The position numbers were made by a program, and so were the translations under genes. DNA of 64,000 bases from Taenia hydatigena (taxonomy: Eukaryota > Platyhelminthes > Cestoda > Cyclophyllidea > Taeniidae): positions 62,001-126,000 of the forward strand of contig JADWOT020001588.1 in the NCBI GenBank assembly GCA_036345935.2, written 5' to 3'. Position 1 is the first letter of the stretch; every line of letters starts with the position of its first letter. Positions 45,101 through 60,100 of this stretch are shown here, in pieces. The notes under the pieces were generated by a model that was not told where the DNA came from, ran no database searches, and worked only from the letters and a program-made list of their open reading frames with translations.

Positions 45101-48100
45101 ATGGTGACATTGCAACGACAGCAATGCCGCCGCTTACTACGCCTCTCTCCACTCTCAGTGTCTCCATCATCGACCTCACCCCCCTCCTCCGATCCGTGGA
45201 ATGCAGCATAGTGAAAGATAAGGGTATTGGCAGTGAGCGGAAGACCCTCAGAGAGTCGAATCTCCACAGTGCAGGAGGGATCGGGTTGAGGATCCTGTGT
45301 AATCGGTAGGGCAATGTCCGTGTCCGCGGCAAGATAAACCAGCACGTTGTATTTGGTGATAGGAATGTCAACTTGCACTAGTCTGCGCCACAGATGCCGT
45401 GCCTGCATGAGACGCGAGGGTGGGCACTCAAAAGCGTCCGAGGTGAAAATGTTGAGGGTACGAACGTGGCGCAGTCCAGGAGAGGGAGACATGAAACGTA
45501 CACCAATGCAAGCGATCTCCCAGGTGTCGAGAAGGGAAAAGATGTGCACATTGGGAGACACCCAAGTCGGTGGCTCCAATTCAATCACTGGGGGAGTGGA
45601 TTTAGGGGTGGGAGTGGGCTGAGCAGGCGTGGCAGTGCCCACCGGAGTGTTTGCAGCGGCTGCGGATGAAGCAGCCTGAGCATACGCCACCACGTGGGAA
45701 GTGTTGGTAACTCTACTTTCTGTGTTGTAAGTGGGCATAGGATAGATGGTGGCGAAAGCTGGAGCGTTTCCACTTATACTGCCCTGGGCACCACCACCGC
45801 CGGAAGAGGTGGCCGAAGTGTTTCCGCGTCGTCTTGAGGGTGTAGAGGAGTTCCACTGGAAAGAGACGTAGGGGAGAGATGATAGCACAGAGTGGTTGCA
45901 AAGCAGGCAGGGCTCAGAGTCGAAGGGACAGCCAATTAGGCTAGAGGGGACTATGCCTGGCAGGTAAGCGGGTATAGCAGTGGAGATGAAATTTGACGGC
46001 AAGTGGAGCCCAGCAAACGGTGGATCATCGACATGGCGCGCGGCATTAGAGGCGAATCCAGCCATACTGTTGCCTTTCTGTTAGAGAGGAAAAAAAATGA
46101 ATTAGACGGTGACGATGGTGTAACAAGGGAGGTAGGAAGGACGTACGAGAACGCTCTTGTAGATATCGCGCAGTGGGTGCTCCGAGACGGCGTTTAGTTG
46201 GGAGAGAAGAAGCTCCATAAGTTGTTTACAGAACGGCTGAGTGCCCGACCACTTTGGCTGACGTTTGAAGAGGAAGAAGGAGAGTAGAACGAATTCGTCG
46301 CCGTAGAGTGCAAAACTGGGCAGCTCTGACCACAACTTGGGCAGATACTGCAGCAGGAGCGTGGGGAGCGAGTCGTCTTCACTGTACCTAGATTGACAAT
46401 AAAATAGAGAGTGGAATGCCGATGGAAAAGGTTTGGGGAATTCTTTCTACGAAACTTGCTTAACGTTGTCTAATTGTTAACTGTGCAAACCCAAGTCAGT
46501 ACACCTAATAAGGTAGCTGAAGTGAGGTCAAAGTTCGGCGGTAGCTCACCATACGAGGGTAGCCATGATGAGAGAGGCAGTGCAACGAATCCGCTGATCC
46601 GCACGGCAGCAGACGTTACCACGCACGAAATCGAGAAGGAAGGCAGAAGGATCTTTGATCTTACCCTCACCATCGGATGCGAGGAGTAGGCGACCCAACA
46701 TAACAACGAGTTTGTTGGCGTAGCTGGTGGTAGCGGGGCATCCGCTTGCAGCCGCTCCCGCTGCTTTCGTGGGTGGTGACGAAGGCACACCACCAAAAGC
46801 GGTCTAAAGAGTGATACACATATCAAAAGAAAAGGTAACACCTCTTGTCAAAAAAACCGCAAAGACAGTCGATGTTTGGGGTGAAGTGACAGCATAGGGT
46901 GTTCAGACAACCGAATACTCTATTTAAACTAAGCCTTTAAATATTCCATGCCAAATCAGCGCACATTCAGTGAATCGGAACTCACAATATCAGAAATGGA
47001 TTAACAAAAAACAAAGCGGAAAATGCGCTACCATGCCCAACGTGGCCTGCTGGGCGTCTGGAAGGATAGCCACAAGGACCAGCGTCAAGAGACCAAGCGC
47101 CAGTATATCGCGAACACGAAGACTCGCTTCCAGCATGAAGACCAAGTCGTCTAAACAGAGTTGGAAGCAAGGAAGTACAGCTTTTAAATGTGAGGTAAAG
47201 AGGAGAAGAGTTGAGACCCACTTACCCGATTTCCTTAAGCACAGACGTTGCCATGAGGAACGATCAGACAGTGCGACATCAAGGCATGTGTTGATGCAGT
47301 TGAGCTGGTGGAGCAAGGTGGAGAATGAGGAGTTGGTGTTGCGATTAGCTATAGAAAAGTAACTAGAAGAGCCAAGACGTACCATGATACACTCGCTGGG
47401 ATAGGAGAGAGGTAGCAGGTAGAAAGAGGAGGGAGAGGAAGCATCGGCGTTATCCTCCTGCTCCAAGCTCATCTCGTACACGCCACGCATTCGAATAAGC
47501 GCCTGGCTCAAAAGGTGAATGTCTTTCAACTGACGATAATGCTTCTGTCCCACCAGGAAGATCAGTAGCTACAAGGGGAAAAATAGTGTGCCCATGCCGT
47601 TTTTGAGTTCGAGATGGTAACTCGACGAAAAGAACAACGATAGTATGAATAATACGGCACAAGAGAAGCTTACTGAACGCATGAGTCCCACCAATCGACC
47701 GATGATAGGCACGCTCGAGCCCACCTTTGAGGGAGGAGACGCTGCTGATGTTGTGGATACTGGCTCAGTGAAAGAAGGGGACTCAGAAGTGAGTGACTGC
47801 AGAAGATTGTACACCACTGCGCACCACCTCTTTTTCAGCCCCTCGTGTTCGCTATCGCTCTCCCTTTTCGGCTCACCAGAGCGGACGCAAGTGAAGAGAG
47901 ATATGGCTAATCGAACAGCGGCCTCGGTGAGTTGGAGATCAAAGTCAACGTGGAGCGGAGCATGCAGGTTCACCAGAGAAGCTTGAGCGTCCAGGATGGG
48001 TGCACAGTTAGTCAGGCCCGCACCAAAACCATTGGTGAGACTGGAGAAATTGACACCACGGGCGCATTGGAGGAGGCCAGCTGTGAGATGAGGCAGATTG

Positions 48101-51100
48101 AATGTACCGCTGGTGCGATAGCCCCGGCGACCTGGTGCGGTGGTGGCTGAAGCGCTGGAGGACATGTTCTCGCCGAGAGGCCACTGCAAAAAGCATAAAT
48201 ACAAAGAAAGAAACATCAGAAAGAACTACAAATATAAGGGAAGCAAACGTACGTTATGGCTTTTCTCCCACTTCGCAGAGAGGCTCTCCACAACGCATAA
48301 ACAGGCGTCCATGCATTTAGCGAAGAAACTTTCGCCCGAATCAGAGTCAGCAAGTCCACTGAGGACCATCTTACCAACCAGGCGGGCGGTGAGTGAGGTT
48401 GTCACGACCTCTTCGCTTCCACTACCGCAGTCGCCTTCGTGATTATTGTCAATATCGGCAGCAGCCGAAGTGGAAAAGACGCAGAGAATGCGAGCCAGTA
48501 GACTGGCCACGAGAAGAAGACGCTCAGAATGTGGTGTAGATTTCAACATGGTGTTTGGTGCGGTTTCAGGCTGTTGAAGGTGGTGATGGAAGCGAAGGAG
48601 GCTGCTTGTTAGTGTCGTCACAAGATCTGCCAAAGTGGTCCTATGGTCAAAAGGGAAAAACTACCGCGGTCAAAAATTACGGAACAGAAAAAGGCTTTCT
48701 TTGTATCATTGATTCGAGTTCTGAATCCAGTGTTAGTCGATAAGGGTTCGTAATCCTACATTGCTTCATTGCTTTAACGGTTCATTTATAGAGGGGGGAA
48801 CCGACATGACTAAGCGATTAATCCAGCGAACCTTGCTGCATAGGCTGTTTGCTTCAGATCTTCCTCAGGCTCTGGTAGTTCCGAGCACTGCGCAACAGCC
48901 TCCAGCAGTCGACAAAGCGTAAATGTGGTCTGCATCAGGGGGATCAGTCGTTGGCTATCTCCTGCCTCTGTCACCGCGTCCGCCTCACCACCTACATCCA
49001 TCAGACCCCTCCAGACAGTCACTAGGTGGCGCGTAAGGGCGATGCAGGCTCGGGCTGCCGTTAGACTCTGTCGACCACGTGGCAGGAAGCCAGAGGTACC
49101 ACTCGGAGGGTCAGGTGGTGGACTTGAGGGTGGGGTAGAGCTGCCATCATCATGATCGTCATCAGCATCGTCATCGCCCTCCCCGTCGCTACTACTGTCG
49201 TCCTTACCACTCCCGTCTTCATTGCCGTTGTTGTCCGAGATATCGATGTGAGAGGAGAAGCTCCAACTAGCCGGAAGGTGATGAAGAGGCAATTCGGTAG
49301 TCGCCAATAGGGAGCAAGGCAGGACAAAGACTATTGGTAAACTAACCTTGCGAAAGAACTACTAGGAGTGCTTGGGAGGGCGGTGGGAGTGGCATCCATG
49401 TCATCGAAGAGATTAGCCAACAGACCCTCCGAAAGCCCACTGCTTGCTGACTCCTTGCTGGTCTTTCGACCTGACGAGGAGGGAGGAAAGATAGATAAGG
49501 GTCTACCCTAACAGATTGAAATGAAGGTCAGTGTGAAAACAATGGTGTCCACCATTCATCCCTCATTGCTTTGGCGATCTATAAAACGCAACCATGGAAA
49601 TCTAACAACGACCTACACTCCTCAAACCTGTTTCCACAATTTCATCGCCGACAGTGAATTCGATGTAAGTTACCAGAGTTAAAACGTAGCCTCGAGAGTG
49701 GCTTAACTACAACCGTGCATCATCATACTGCTAATTCCAGCGGATTACTTCCCCACAGTCAGAAAATATGACTATTCAGACATTAAAAGGAGGCAGTAAT
49801 ACTTATATGAATAAAAAAAATCAAAGAAGCGGACCAAACTAGTCGAGATGAGACAAAGGGATAGATGGCATGCTTTCAGGGCAACACTTGCTCCACCCCG
49901 TGCCATTTGAAAAGAACAATCCTTCTCAAGCTTCAAAAAAGACGGATCTAGGACCTCATCCGTTGGACACTGTGAATGGTACCTAGTTCTCAGCCAGTTA
50001 TGGGAAACCTCAGCAGATGGTTGAGATGCAAGAGGTAATCATGAATTTCAACTCACCAACTTCTTTATCGAGCCTGTTTGGCGAAAGCACTTGAGTCTAA
50101 AAATAAAGAAAATAGAAGGGAAAATAACACCAATTCATTTTCCAAGCAACGAAGCAGCTAAATTGCAGAGATCCAATGCTAAACTCACCCAAACTGTTGA
50201 TTTAGCTACCGGTGCCGCTACGGCATCCGTTGAATTCGAGACGTTCGTCGTAGTTGCCATGGTTGCTGATGGTGATTCATTCACATTCTGAATGTTAAAA
50301 AGGCCACGAAAGTAGTATGAAAAGAACAGCAGTTTTAACGATGGAGCGGGTATTGCTTAAGAGCTATCACTCACTGTAAGGGCTAAATAAACCTGGATTG
50401 CACAAGAGGTGGATGAAATCAAAATTCAGAATGATTTGAATATACCATGAATGGGTAAAGTAGAAGCTCACCTGTGGAGAAACTCTAAATTGAGCCGCCT
50501 GCTCTTCTAGTAAAGCAGCAGTGCCCGGACCGCCCTGATCGCGAATGCTTCGTTGGAGAGCTAGATTTAGGATCTGAACGCGCGAACACAGAGTGCCCAT
50601 TAATATCAACAACACAAAGCCAGGGGCTATTTCAACAGCAACAACCATAAAACCAGGAACGCACCACGTCCTCATCAATATTTTCCAGAAAAGCAGTATC
50701 AAAGAGACCAGACTCGTGGGACAATGTATCATTCCCACTAGAGCTACTTCCACCACCACCTTCGTTATCACGGGAGACGACATGGGGCTGCGACGTGACG
50801 GACGACTCTGGTGCACCCACCGTTTCCTGACTCGGGTTCCCCGCCGCCTCCGAGTCTGTGGGTTGCGCGGAGAGCAAGTCCACAACGTATTGGAAGATGT
50901 CTACGAGAACAGAAGGTGAGATGACACAAACCAAATCGACGAACTTACCTCTAGCCATGTCCGAGTCGTCATCTTCGGCATCTTGAGCAGGTTCGATTTC
51001 ACCCTCGCTGTTGCCACTCTTACCTCCACCGTCACCATCATCATCGTCGTCGTCTTCATCGTTGTCTTCGTCAGTAGACGCCTCTTCCTCCTCGCCACCT

Positions 51101-54100
51101 TCTGCATTTGCAACGTTACCTTCATTTTCATTGGCACTGCTCCCCCTTGCACCATCGTCATCATCAAACAACCCATATTTATGCGCTAATTCAGCTTCGG
51201 ATCCCTCTTGACTATTGCCCGCCCCGCCACGATGGTGCTGAGTATCTTCCTCGAATTCACTTAGCTCATCCATGAAGCGCTATGAAAAAGAGAAATGCAG
51301 ATATGACTACGCGAGGTGCCCTTGGCCTTCACATTTCGACAACCATGACCTGCTGTCTCGGATACCAATTTTTTAGCACCTTCCAAAACCATGCTTTGGG
51401 CTGGCGTTACCGTAGAAGGAAGAAACCTAATGCTATCTATACCAATCTGTACGATAATGGTAGGCCTACTTCCAGCCAGAGGGAATATACACTTACAATC
51501 GGATCACTGGCATCAAAAACGACGGTCGCTGACGGTCTGCCCCTTCGGCGAGACCCAAAACTGCGCCTTAATTCGTCCACAGCTTCTCGCAACGACTGGT
51601 AGCGGGAAAGTGCCCCATCCCACCTGTTACGCCGCGATTCATCCGTGCTGCCGGCACCATCTTGATTACCTTCCTCTTCCTCGTCATCGTCATCGACATC
51701 ATTACCCAAGATGTTCGTCGCTGATGCGAGGAACTGGAGCATCTCAGTGAGAGTTCGACCAATTCCCAGGTTATTGTCGTCCACTTCACCACCAGCACTA
51801 TTCTCGCTATTGTTGACGGAAGAGGTGACGAAAGGAGTGGAATCGACGTTACTCTGCCTCTTCGGCACAAAACGGGGGCATCGAATGCGCCGTAAGCGGA
51901 AGTTACCGGCCGAGGTGGTATTTTTCGGACCACCACTGCCTTCACCACCACCGATAGTATCAGCATCGTCGTCATCATCGACGTTGTTAGTAGAGCCCTT
52001 CCGAGAGTCCTCCTCTCTTCCCTTTTTTTGGCTAGATGTAGAAGCTCTTGGTGGCTGGGAGGACAGAGATGGACCCAAGCGTGAGGGAAAGGAAGAAGAA
52101 TAAAAGAAATGCTTGGCGATTCGGCGGTTGCCAGAGAAGAGACAGGCCAGGATGCTGCAGAGGAGGTCTCTCGTGTTGCAAGCGATTTGGGACTGATTGT
52201 GAGTTAAAAGACGAACAATGACGTCACCTATCACAGGGACCGATGAGAAAGGTGTGGAAGAGTTGTTGCAACACGATTCCGCCAACACAAAGATGGCCAC
52301 TTTCAAGAGACCCTGAAGCAGCTTTACCCAAAGATTATTCGTCTGCGTGAGCATATTTGGAAGCATTACTTCCTCTTTTGAGACTAAGAGGTGTTCCTGC
52401 AGAGCAGTGAAAAGTTGAATAGTAAGATCATTCGGGGCGCTTGAGCTGACGCCGTCACCGTACTCGTGAGCCAACTGCCAAACACGGGACAATTGTGCAA
52501 GGCAGTGAGTGGAGGCAGAGAGGCGTGAGGAGTTAGCAGGAGACGAGGTGAGAATACTGAGGAAATCCGAGGTGAGAGAGGCGAGGATGGTACGAGGGGA
52601 GGTGAGAGAGGCAGTGAAGTCCTCGTTACCACAGAGAGCGTGGAGGTGGATGAGGTCGGTGACGGTGCACGTAGTAGTGCTGTGCGGATACACAAATGCC
52701 TCCGGAAGGGACTTGGTCAGTACAGAGGCGAGAAAAGGTTCAATTTCTTCAAGATTGAACTTTGCGGTTTCCTGAAGGACAGAGAATACAGTGACATGTT
52801 GGATGCTCTTTCAAATAAAAACGCACTCTACCACTGAACAAACCTCTTCGAAATTTTTTTTTTTGCTATTCAAATCGTTACCAGTGAAAACCCAGAAAGA
52901 TGTACTAAAAACTATTTGAAATTGAGGAAAAAGCGACGACCAGAAGTTGTCACAACGCACTGGGACTTCCAATGCGACCGAAAGCAAAGCGAATAAATGG
53001 GCGATTTGGTAGCAGAAATTGAATCCATCGCCTTCAGTGGAAGAAAATTTTGATCTCTTAGACAAATTTGTAAGAAAGCGCTCTTTTGCAATTATTTCTG
53101 GCAATCAAAAGGATGAAAGAGTATTTGCATTGCGGACAGCTGGATAGACTGCCATAAGCAAATGCATGGAAATGAAAAAATCTAATGCAATAGAAATTGC
53201 ACTAGGATCGACTGAATATAGCATTTGAAGTGTACCTTGATGAATAGTCAAGATAAGTCATGCAGCCCATTAATCATTCGGAATTTACTAAAGCAAAGAA
53301 ACTCTAGATTAATTCGTTGAAAAAAGAGTATCAGGAATCGACCTGATCAAAAGCGATTGCCGCCTGGAAGAAGTCAGTGACTGAGGCAACCACACAAGAA
53401 CCGAGATCGTCAACATTATCGTATGGCGATGTGGTGAATTCACAGAGACCTTCTCTGCCCTGAGCCGGTGGAGTCGGGATGCTCGTTACAAAGCCCGACG
53501 TCATCAGACGGTCGAACCACTTTACCAAGGAGGTATTATAGCGAGCAACTGTGGGGGAAAAGAGGACAACGAACGATAAGGCTTATGATGACATCAGATC
53601 CAAGTTAGACAGAAGGGAAGAGGTGTATGTACCTCGAGCCTCCTTGTCGCTTAAACGTAGCATCAGTTCCTGCATATCGGTGGCTTGATGGTTTTGGGTA
53701 GCAATGCTGTCATGGGAGACGAGGAGAGAGGGGTCAATGAGAGACCGGGGCACAGTATATACGAGAATACGATCGATGCTGGTAAGCGAATCCGAGTGCA
53801 GACTTTGCCCGACTAAAATGAACAACCACCACAAAAATGGGTCAGAACTGCAAATTTACAAGCGGATTAGGAAAGTAACGAAAATTAGACACTACATTTT
53901 AATTATTTGAAACATCAGAGAAAGTGTTGTAGTGAACTGTTCAAAAGCCTTGACCAATAAGATCCTCACTATTTTTCTAGATAAAGAATCTCAAGAAGGA
54001 TAAATAAAATTTTCCGCTTCCACACTCGCTCTGAAAATGGACAAGTTAAGAGGAGGAGAGATTCGAATGTGGATAACTATGAATGTCAAGCTAAAAGAGC

Positions 54101-57100
54101 CGTGAGAAGGGCGAAAGAAGAGCATAAGGACTGATGTCACGAGAAAAAAGGGAGTGCTCACCATAAAGCCGAACCGGTTCCAAATCCTTTGTAGGAGTTT
54201 CCTCAGAGCCAACCTGCAGTATTTCTGGCAACTTGAGAGGCAAATCAATGAACTTCAACTGTCCCTTCTTGTTGCCCTTCTTATCTGTGTCAGGAGTGAC
54301 GACATGATCGTAAACCTGTGGCAAGAGGGAGCAAAGTTGCAATCAATGAGGCTTTGCGTTAAGAGTCGCTCCCTCCTCACCTTCCCCGACAGCTACCACT
54401 TACCGAGAGAAATTGCGGGCGGTAATTATCGGTCAGTTCCACCCTCAGGCCCACGATCACCTCTTCCGCCGGCCTTAGAACCTCAATGTCGATCACAAAA
54501 GCGACGCCCTTTGAGTTGGCACCCTGCGGTGCAGAATTGAGACTGCGACCCGAAAAAGTCACCGGCATGTTCTCGCGTTTCAAGCGCTGATTCAGAGTCT
54601 CGTGGTTGTAAATACTCATGAGATCACGGCTGTAGAAGTTTACCTAGAGAAAACAAGAGAAAATTAGATGATCACATCAACAATATCAACCGAACTGCCT
54701 ACATTTTCACTGATTGAGGCCCACTCATGAAAATCGCAGAAGGATGACTGGCGACCAGTTTCACTTCGCTCCAGAATAATTCGCAATGCAGGGAGAGCGC
54801 TCAATGCGTAACTGGCAAAGTTGCGAATGGTCGCAGTGTCGGGTTTGCCGAAACTGGAGGCCATACTATTGGCTGAGACATCCCAAAGAAGGAGATCTTC
54901 CAGCGGCAATGGGACATTCACAGCTTGGGCTTCGAAGCTTGATTGCGGCTCCCGGTACATCAGAGCTGGTTGCAGCCAGAATTGGCCAGGTAGGGTAGGG
55001 AGGAGGTTATGCTTTGCGACGAAAGTGTCTTGCTCTGCTTGGAGGGGGGAGGAGGATGCGTCGTCCGGGGCTGTATCAATTGTCCGAGATCTAAAGAGAC
55101 GGATAAGCAAGGGGTGAATGAGATTTCAACCTAGAGAAGAGGAGCACATAAAGTGGACATACTCAGGAGGCCCAACAAGTACTTGAATGTAACTGCTTCG
55201 CGAAATCTGAAGAGTGAAGAGGCGAGGCTCATGACTTTGACTGCCGCTCCAGTATCGTGTTAGAGAGGCGGCCACAAGCGAGGGGGCTGAGTTTTCACCT
55301 AAGAAGAGCGAAAAAAACAAGTGATAGAAATTCAGGGATGAAGAGATCTAGGAGGAAAGAAGAGTAGGAATACCTCTAACTTTGCCCTCAGGCTTCGACG
55401 AAACAACGGAGCCGGGAGGATTTGTTTCATCCATTGGTTTTGAGAGAGGCTTTTGGGCTTCCAGAGGCAGTGGTTCTATCCAAATTGTGTCCGGTTCCAC
55501 CGCGATCACTAGATTACGGCGTAGGGTATAGGTCGCACTACCTGTGGTGGTAGTCTCGGTTGCTGTGGCTGTGAGAATGCCCGGATGATTAAGAACCTCC
55601 GCCCAATCATGCAGCGGGCCGCTCCATGCTGTATTATCCGTCGAGTCCTTTGGTTGCGGTAGTCTGAAGGAGGTATTTCTCAGTAGAAAAAAGGGACAAT
55701 TCGAAGCTCCGACAAAATGGAAATAAAAGAATTAAGAATATAAATTAGTACTCAAGTTGGCAAGTAGACAGATAACGCTTACGACGAAGAGGCGGGAGTG
55801 GAGCTGGAGCTAGAAGAGGCCTTGGCTCCAGTGAGGAGGAATGAGTGGTTCACCTTCACCGTCCCATCGTCTGAAAGATCGACGGCAGTAGCAAAAGTGT
55901 GACCGGAGTGGTAAGAGTGCAGCAGGAGATGCAGGCTAGGGACGTAGAAAACACTGGCACCACCCTCGGCCATAGTACCGGTACTGGAGTTGCGCAGCGA
56001 GTCGAGTGACAGTGCACCGGTCTCCGTGCCAGCAAGTTCGCACAGACCCGCACTCTCCCAGTCGAGGCTCTCTGCCAGGTAGAAGTGGCCCTGGCTCACT
56101 CGTGTCGTGAGCAGTAGGCGCTGAATGACAGTAATCAAACAGAATCACCCACTGATGACACATATCACTTGTTAAACTTTGTCTGCAGATAGCAGGTTGC
56201 TCACTACCCATTTGCGATAGTTAATGGATTATGGAAACAAAAGATGAAATCAGATTCGAAGGCTTTCAGCGCCCCCAAACTCAGATGTTTTCGGTGGCGA
56301 AAAAATGGTAAATCGACGTTGAGATGAGTAAACAACAAAGGGCGATATACTGCTGACTGAACATAATTAGTTAATTATGGGAAGATAGTTCGGAGCCGGA
56401 TTCAGTGGCTTCTAATGCTGTAGCTTGGGCCAGCATCCGTCTCATCTGCCTTCAATCCCGCTCGACTTGACCCTTTTAATGCCTGAATAATAAACACGCG
56501 ATTTATGAACCTCGAGACTGCAAATCAAACATTGCCTCTGCTCTAGGGCGAAAGGCCGCAATATGTCAAATTGCAAGTTAACATCCAATGTAGTGGCTTT
56601 TAGGACCATCAAAGTCGATGGATAGGTTATACAGTCCAGGGTTTCAGTAGGTCCTGAATCGACACCAGCTAGCTACTGAGTAAAACTTCAGTAGCATACA
56701 ATGCGATAGAATGAAGGGGAAAAGCGCCTACCTGTAGCATCATGGAACCGAAAGTGGCCATAACAACCAGAACGACGTCAGAGAAGTGGTAATTGTCAAT
56801 ACTGGATTCTGTTGAATCATTGCCATTGGTGACGACCTTGCGCCGCCTTGGGGCGTAGATAAAGGTGGCATCAACGAAGTTGCCCTCTACCGGCTTAAAG
56901 TAGTAGAGCAGCTTGGGCGAATTGGTGAAGACATCGAAGATCTAAGGGAGGCAGGAGCAAAATCGAAACAACAGAAGCACGAAGGTAAGGACCATGTTCC
57001 CCCCTCTCCCACCCACCTCTCGGTGACCAATGTGATTTCATCACGTACAGCTACACAAATAATATCTCCAGAAAGCGTGATCACCTTTCGAGATTAGTTC

Positions 57101-60100
57101 TCGCTCAAATAGCCCTTCTCAAACCATAAAGTAATTTCATCGACGGTCCAACATGATCTACAACTTCTGTCTCACCCTAAGCTTCTATCGGATCCTAAGC
57201 ATTGAGGGGCAACTCAAGATTGCAACCAGACTTGCCTGCACTGATTTCGTGGTCAACAACGCAATGAACCGCGACGACCCTGGCAACCAGATTGGCTTAA
57301 GTACGAACTCATCCTTGCTCTCCATTAGCGGGTTGATGAGCAACCGTCCGCAGACCTGACCTAAGGTTGAGAGGCCAAACACCGAACACATCTGCCGATT
57401 GTTTGCCGTGAACACTGCTTCATTCGTTGGATGCACTGCCAGTCGCGTGACCTCGAATCCACAATTGATTTTGCTTACTCGTGGGAGAGCGGAGAGACGC
57501 ACTACAAAACTTCGCAGCGCTGGTGGGGAAGGGGCATCTCGTGGTGCTTCAGACGCAACCCTCACAGCACCCTCCACGCTCTCTTGACACGCTGCTGCAG
57601 TGGCAAAGAGGTCATCCAGTTGGAAGATGCTCACTAAGCCCTCTTCACGAGATCGGGACGCGGAGGAAGGCGGCGGCAGCGCCGATGCGATAAGAAGATA
57701 GTGTCGCCACCCAGACACAGAGGGGACTCGGGCGAGAGTTGCAATAGCATCGCTAGCATTAGAGGTCTCAGTTCCCCCTTCAATGCCAGGTGACCCCGAT
57801 GGTACTGATGATAAGGCGGCAATTGAACTATCAAACAGGTGGTGACTACGCCGAGGCGCAAAGACATCAGCAATCCAATGGTGTAGGGAGCTAAGATCAG
57901 TGGCCGTTTTGCGATGGCGACCACCTATGATAGCGGGGCTGCGAGCAGAGACTACAGATGGGGGGAGGTTTGATGCTGTAACCGGGGTGATGTGCTGTGA
58001 AGGGATAGGTGACGCAGGTGACGGCGAAAGCAATTGGAGAATCTCGTTTGGTGTACCCGTGGGGTCCGAATCAAGGACTAGCACAGGGGTCTGAAAAAAG
58101 AACAAGCAGAAAATGTATCAACTTTTTTGCAGCACTTAAGACAACGTACCACAAGACGCGAAGAGATGATAACTCGGTGCGGAGATTTACGATTGGCCGA
58201 AGTGAGGTGCTGAATGGCGGAGGAGCGCAGATTTTCCGGTTCTGCTGCGCGTTTGAATACATCCGCAAAGGATGCGATTTCAGAGCGAAGTAAGGGGGTG
58301 AGTTCGCCTCTGAGGAGGTTACGGGCTCCTCTGAAAATCGCTTGCGACCTGACTATGGATCGAATATGCCTCCGGTAACATTCTTCGATTTGAGGCAGCT
58401 GACGAAGATGTGAAAGAAAGAGATGCAATTTTTTACAAATATTAAGGGTAAAAAGTTGGAAAGAAGAATTACTTGACATCGAAGTCGATTGACGACAGCT
58501 TCAGTGAAAGGCTGTGGCCTGCGTCCAAATTTGCGTTGGAAGCTTTCAAGAGCTCGTCGCCTAGAGGCTGTAGAGTCCATAGCCCAAAGATCAAACTTCT
58601 TCCGCAACCCCTCTTCACTACCAAGACCGTAAATAACCGAGAGATTAGGGACAAGATCGATTGGAGGTTGAGAAGTGGCGGAAGCAGCACCCGTAGGGGC
58701 ACCACCACTACCACCATCACGAGAAGTGGACTTGGAGGTTACTAGGCCGGGACGTCGGCGGAGAGCGCCCGCCCGGCGTATCCGATGGATGATGTTGGCA
58801 TCGCTAGAGCCCGACTCAACGGTTACCCATTCGCTGTTGCGAGGCGGCAGAGCAGGAGCAGCAGTAGTGGTGGTGGTGGTGGTAGCAGGGGTGACGGAGG
58901 AGGAGCAGGTAGAGACAATAGGAGCCGTGTTGCTGGTATTTGTCGCTGAGGCGGTAGTAGAGAGAGGATTGAGAGGTGTGGCTGCTGAGGCAGCTTCAAC
59001 ACTGGCGGGAGAGCGGCGGTACGCGGCTTTAGTTATTAGGTCACAGATTTTGTCGTAGACAGATGATTGGAAGCAGGTGACTGGGGGAATAAATAAAGAA
59101 CAGAAAACACTCATTTAGATTTGTATGAAGAGAGATTGAGAAGGTTTGAACGATGCTTTACCAACGTCATAAGGGGTTGCTAGCTTCTGTTAGATCATCA
59201 ACCCTACATCTCGGAACGCACAGTTAAAATTTTATTAGAGTGATAAGTAAGTTAGAAGCCTGAGTCCTTATTTTTAGCTGCATGCCTCAGCATAAAATTA
59301 ACTCAGCAGTACGGACAACTCAAGAAGTAGAAGCATGAAGGTTGTCAACTAAACAACAATCGACAAATTTGAAGGAGCGGGGGGAGGGATGTGAGGCAAA
59401 AAACTGTGGTACCCACCATTCGTCCAGGGTAAAAGATTTTCCAGCAGCCCATCACCACCACCTGCCACTCTCCTCATCACCGAATGGCACTTCCTCACCT
59501 GTCCCATCTCAGTTGCGCAGTCACAGAAAAACTCGCTGGTGTTCTGATACACCAGATTGTGTTCACGGTGGCACACTCTGGCACAAAGATGGCAGGACCC
59601 GTGATTGGTAACAATCCCACAGGTGTTGCAGCCGTACCATGGCTGTCGAATGTAGTGGTGTTGAGTGGAAGCGAAGGTGCAGACCTCCTCGCAGGCTCGT
59701 TCCAGAGGAGAGGAGCTGGATTGGTCGAAAGGAAGAGTAGAGAGGAGAGGAGGAATCACCGTGTTTCTACCCACCGTCGGTCCACAGAGCGCATGGAGGA
59801 GAGTGTTATCTACAGCCGCATTCCACCCACTCCCGAGACGCATTCGACAGGAACCATCATTACCATCACCATCACCACTAGGGGGGTGTGTGAAAAAGGA
59901 GAAGAACTTTGCCAAATCGGGGTTCTTGAAACCACGAACTGCGGCGCGATTTCGATTTTCAGTGTAATGAGGATCTGGAAGAGCCAGACTATCGTTATCA
60001 ACTGGTGTAGGGGGTGTGAGGAAACGCAGAAAGAGACTGAAGTAATCGTAGGTGGCACAAAGAGTGAGGAGGATGTTTTTCTACGGATAAAAGAAAAGTG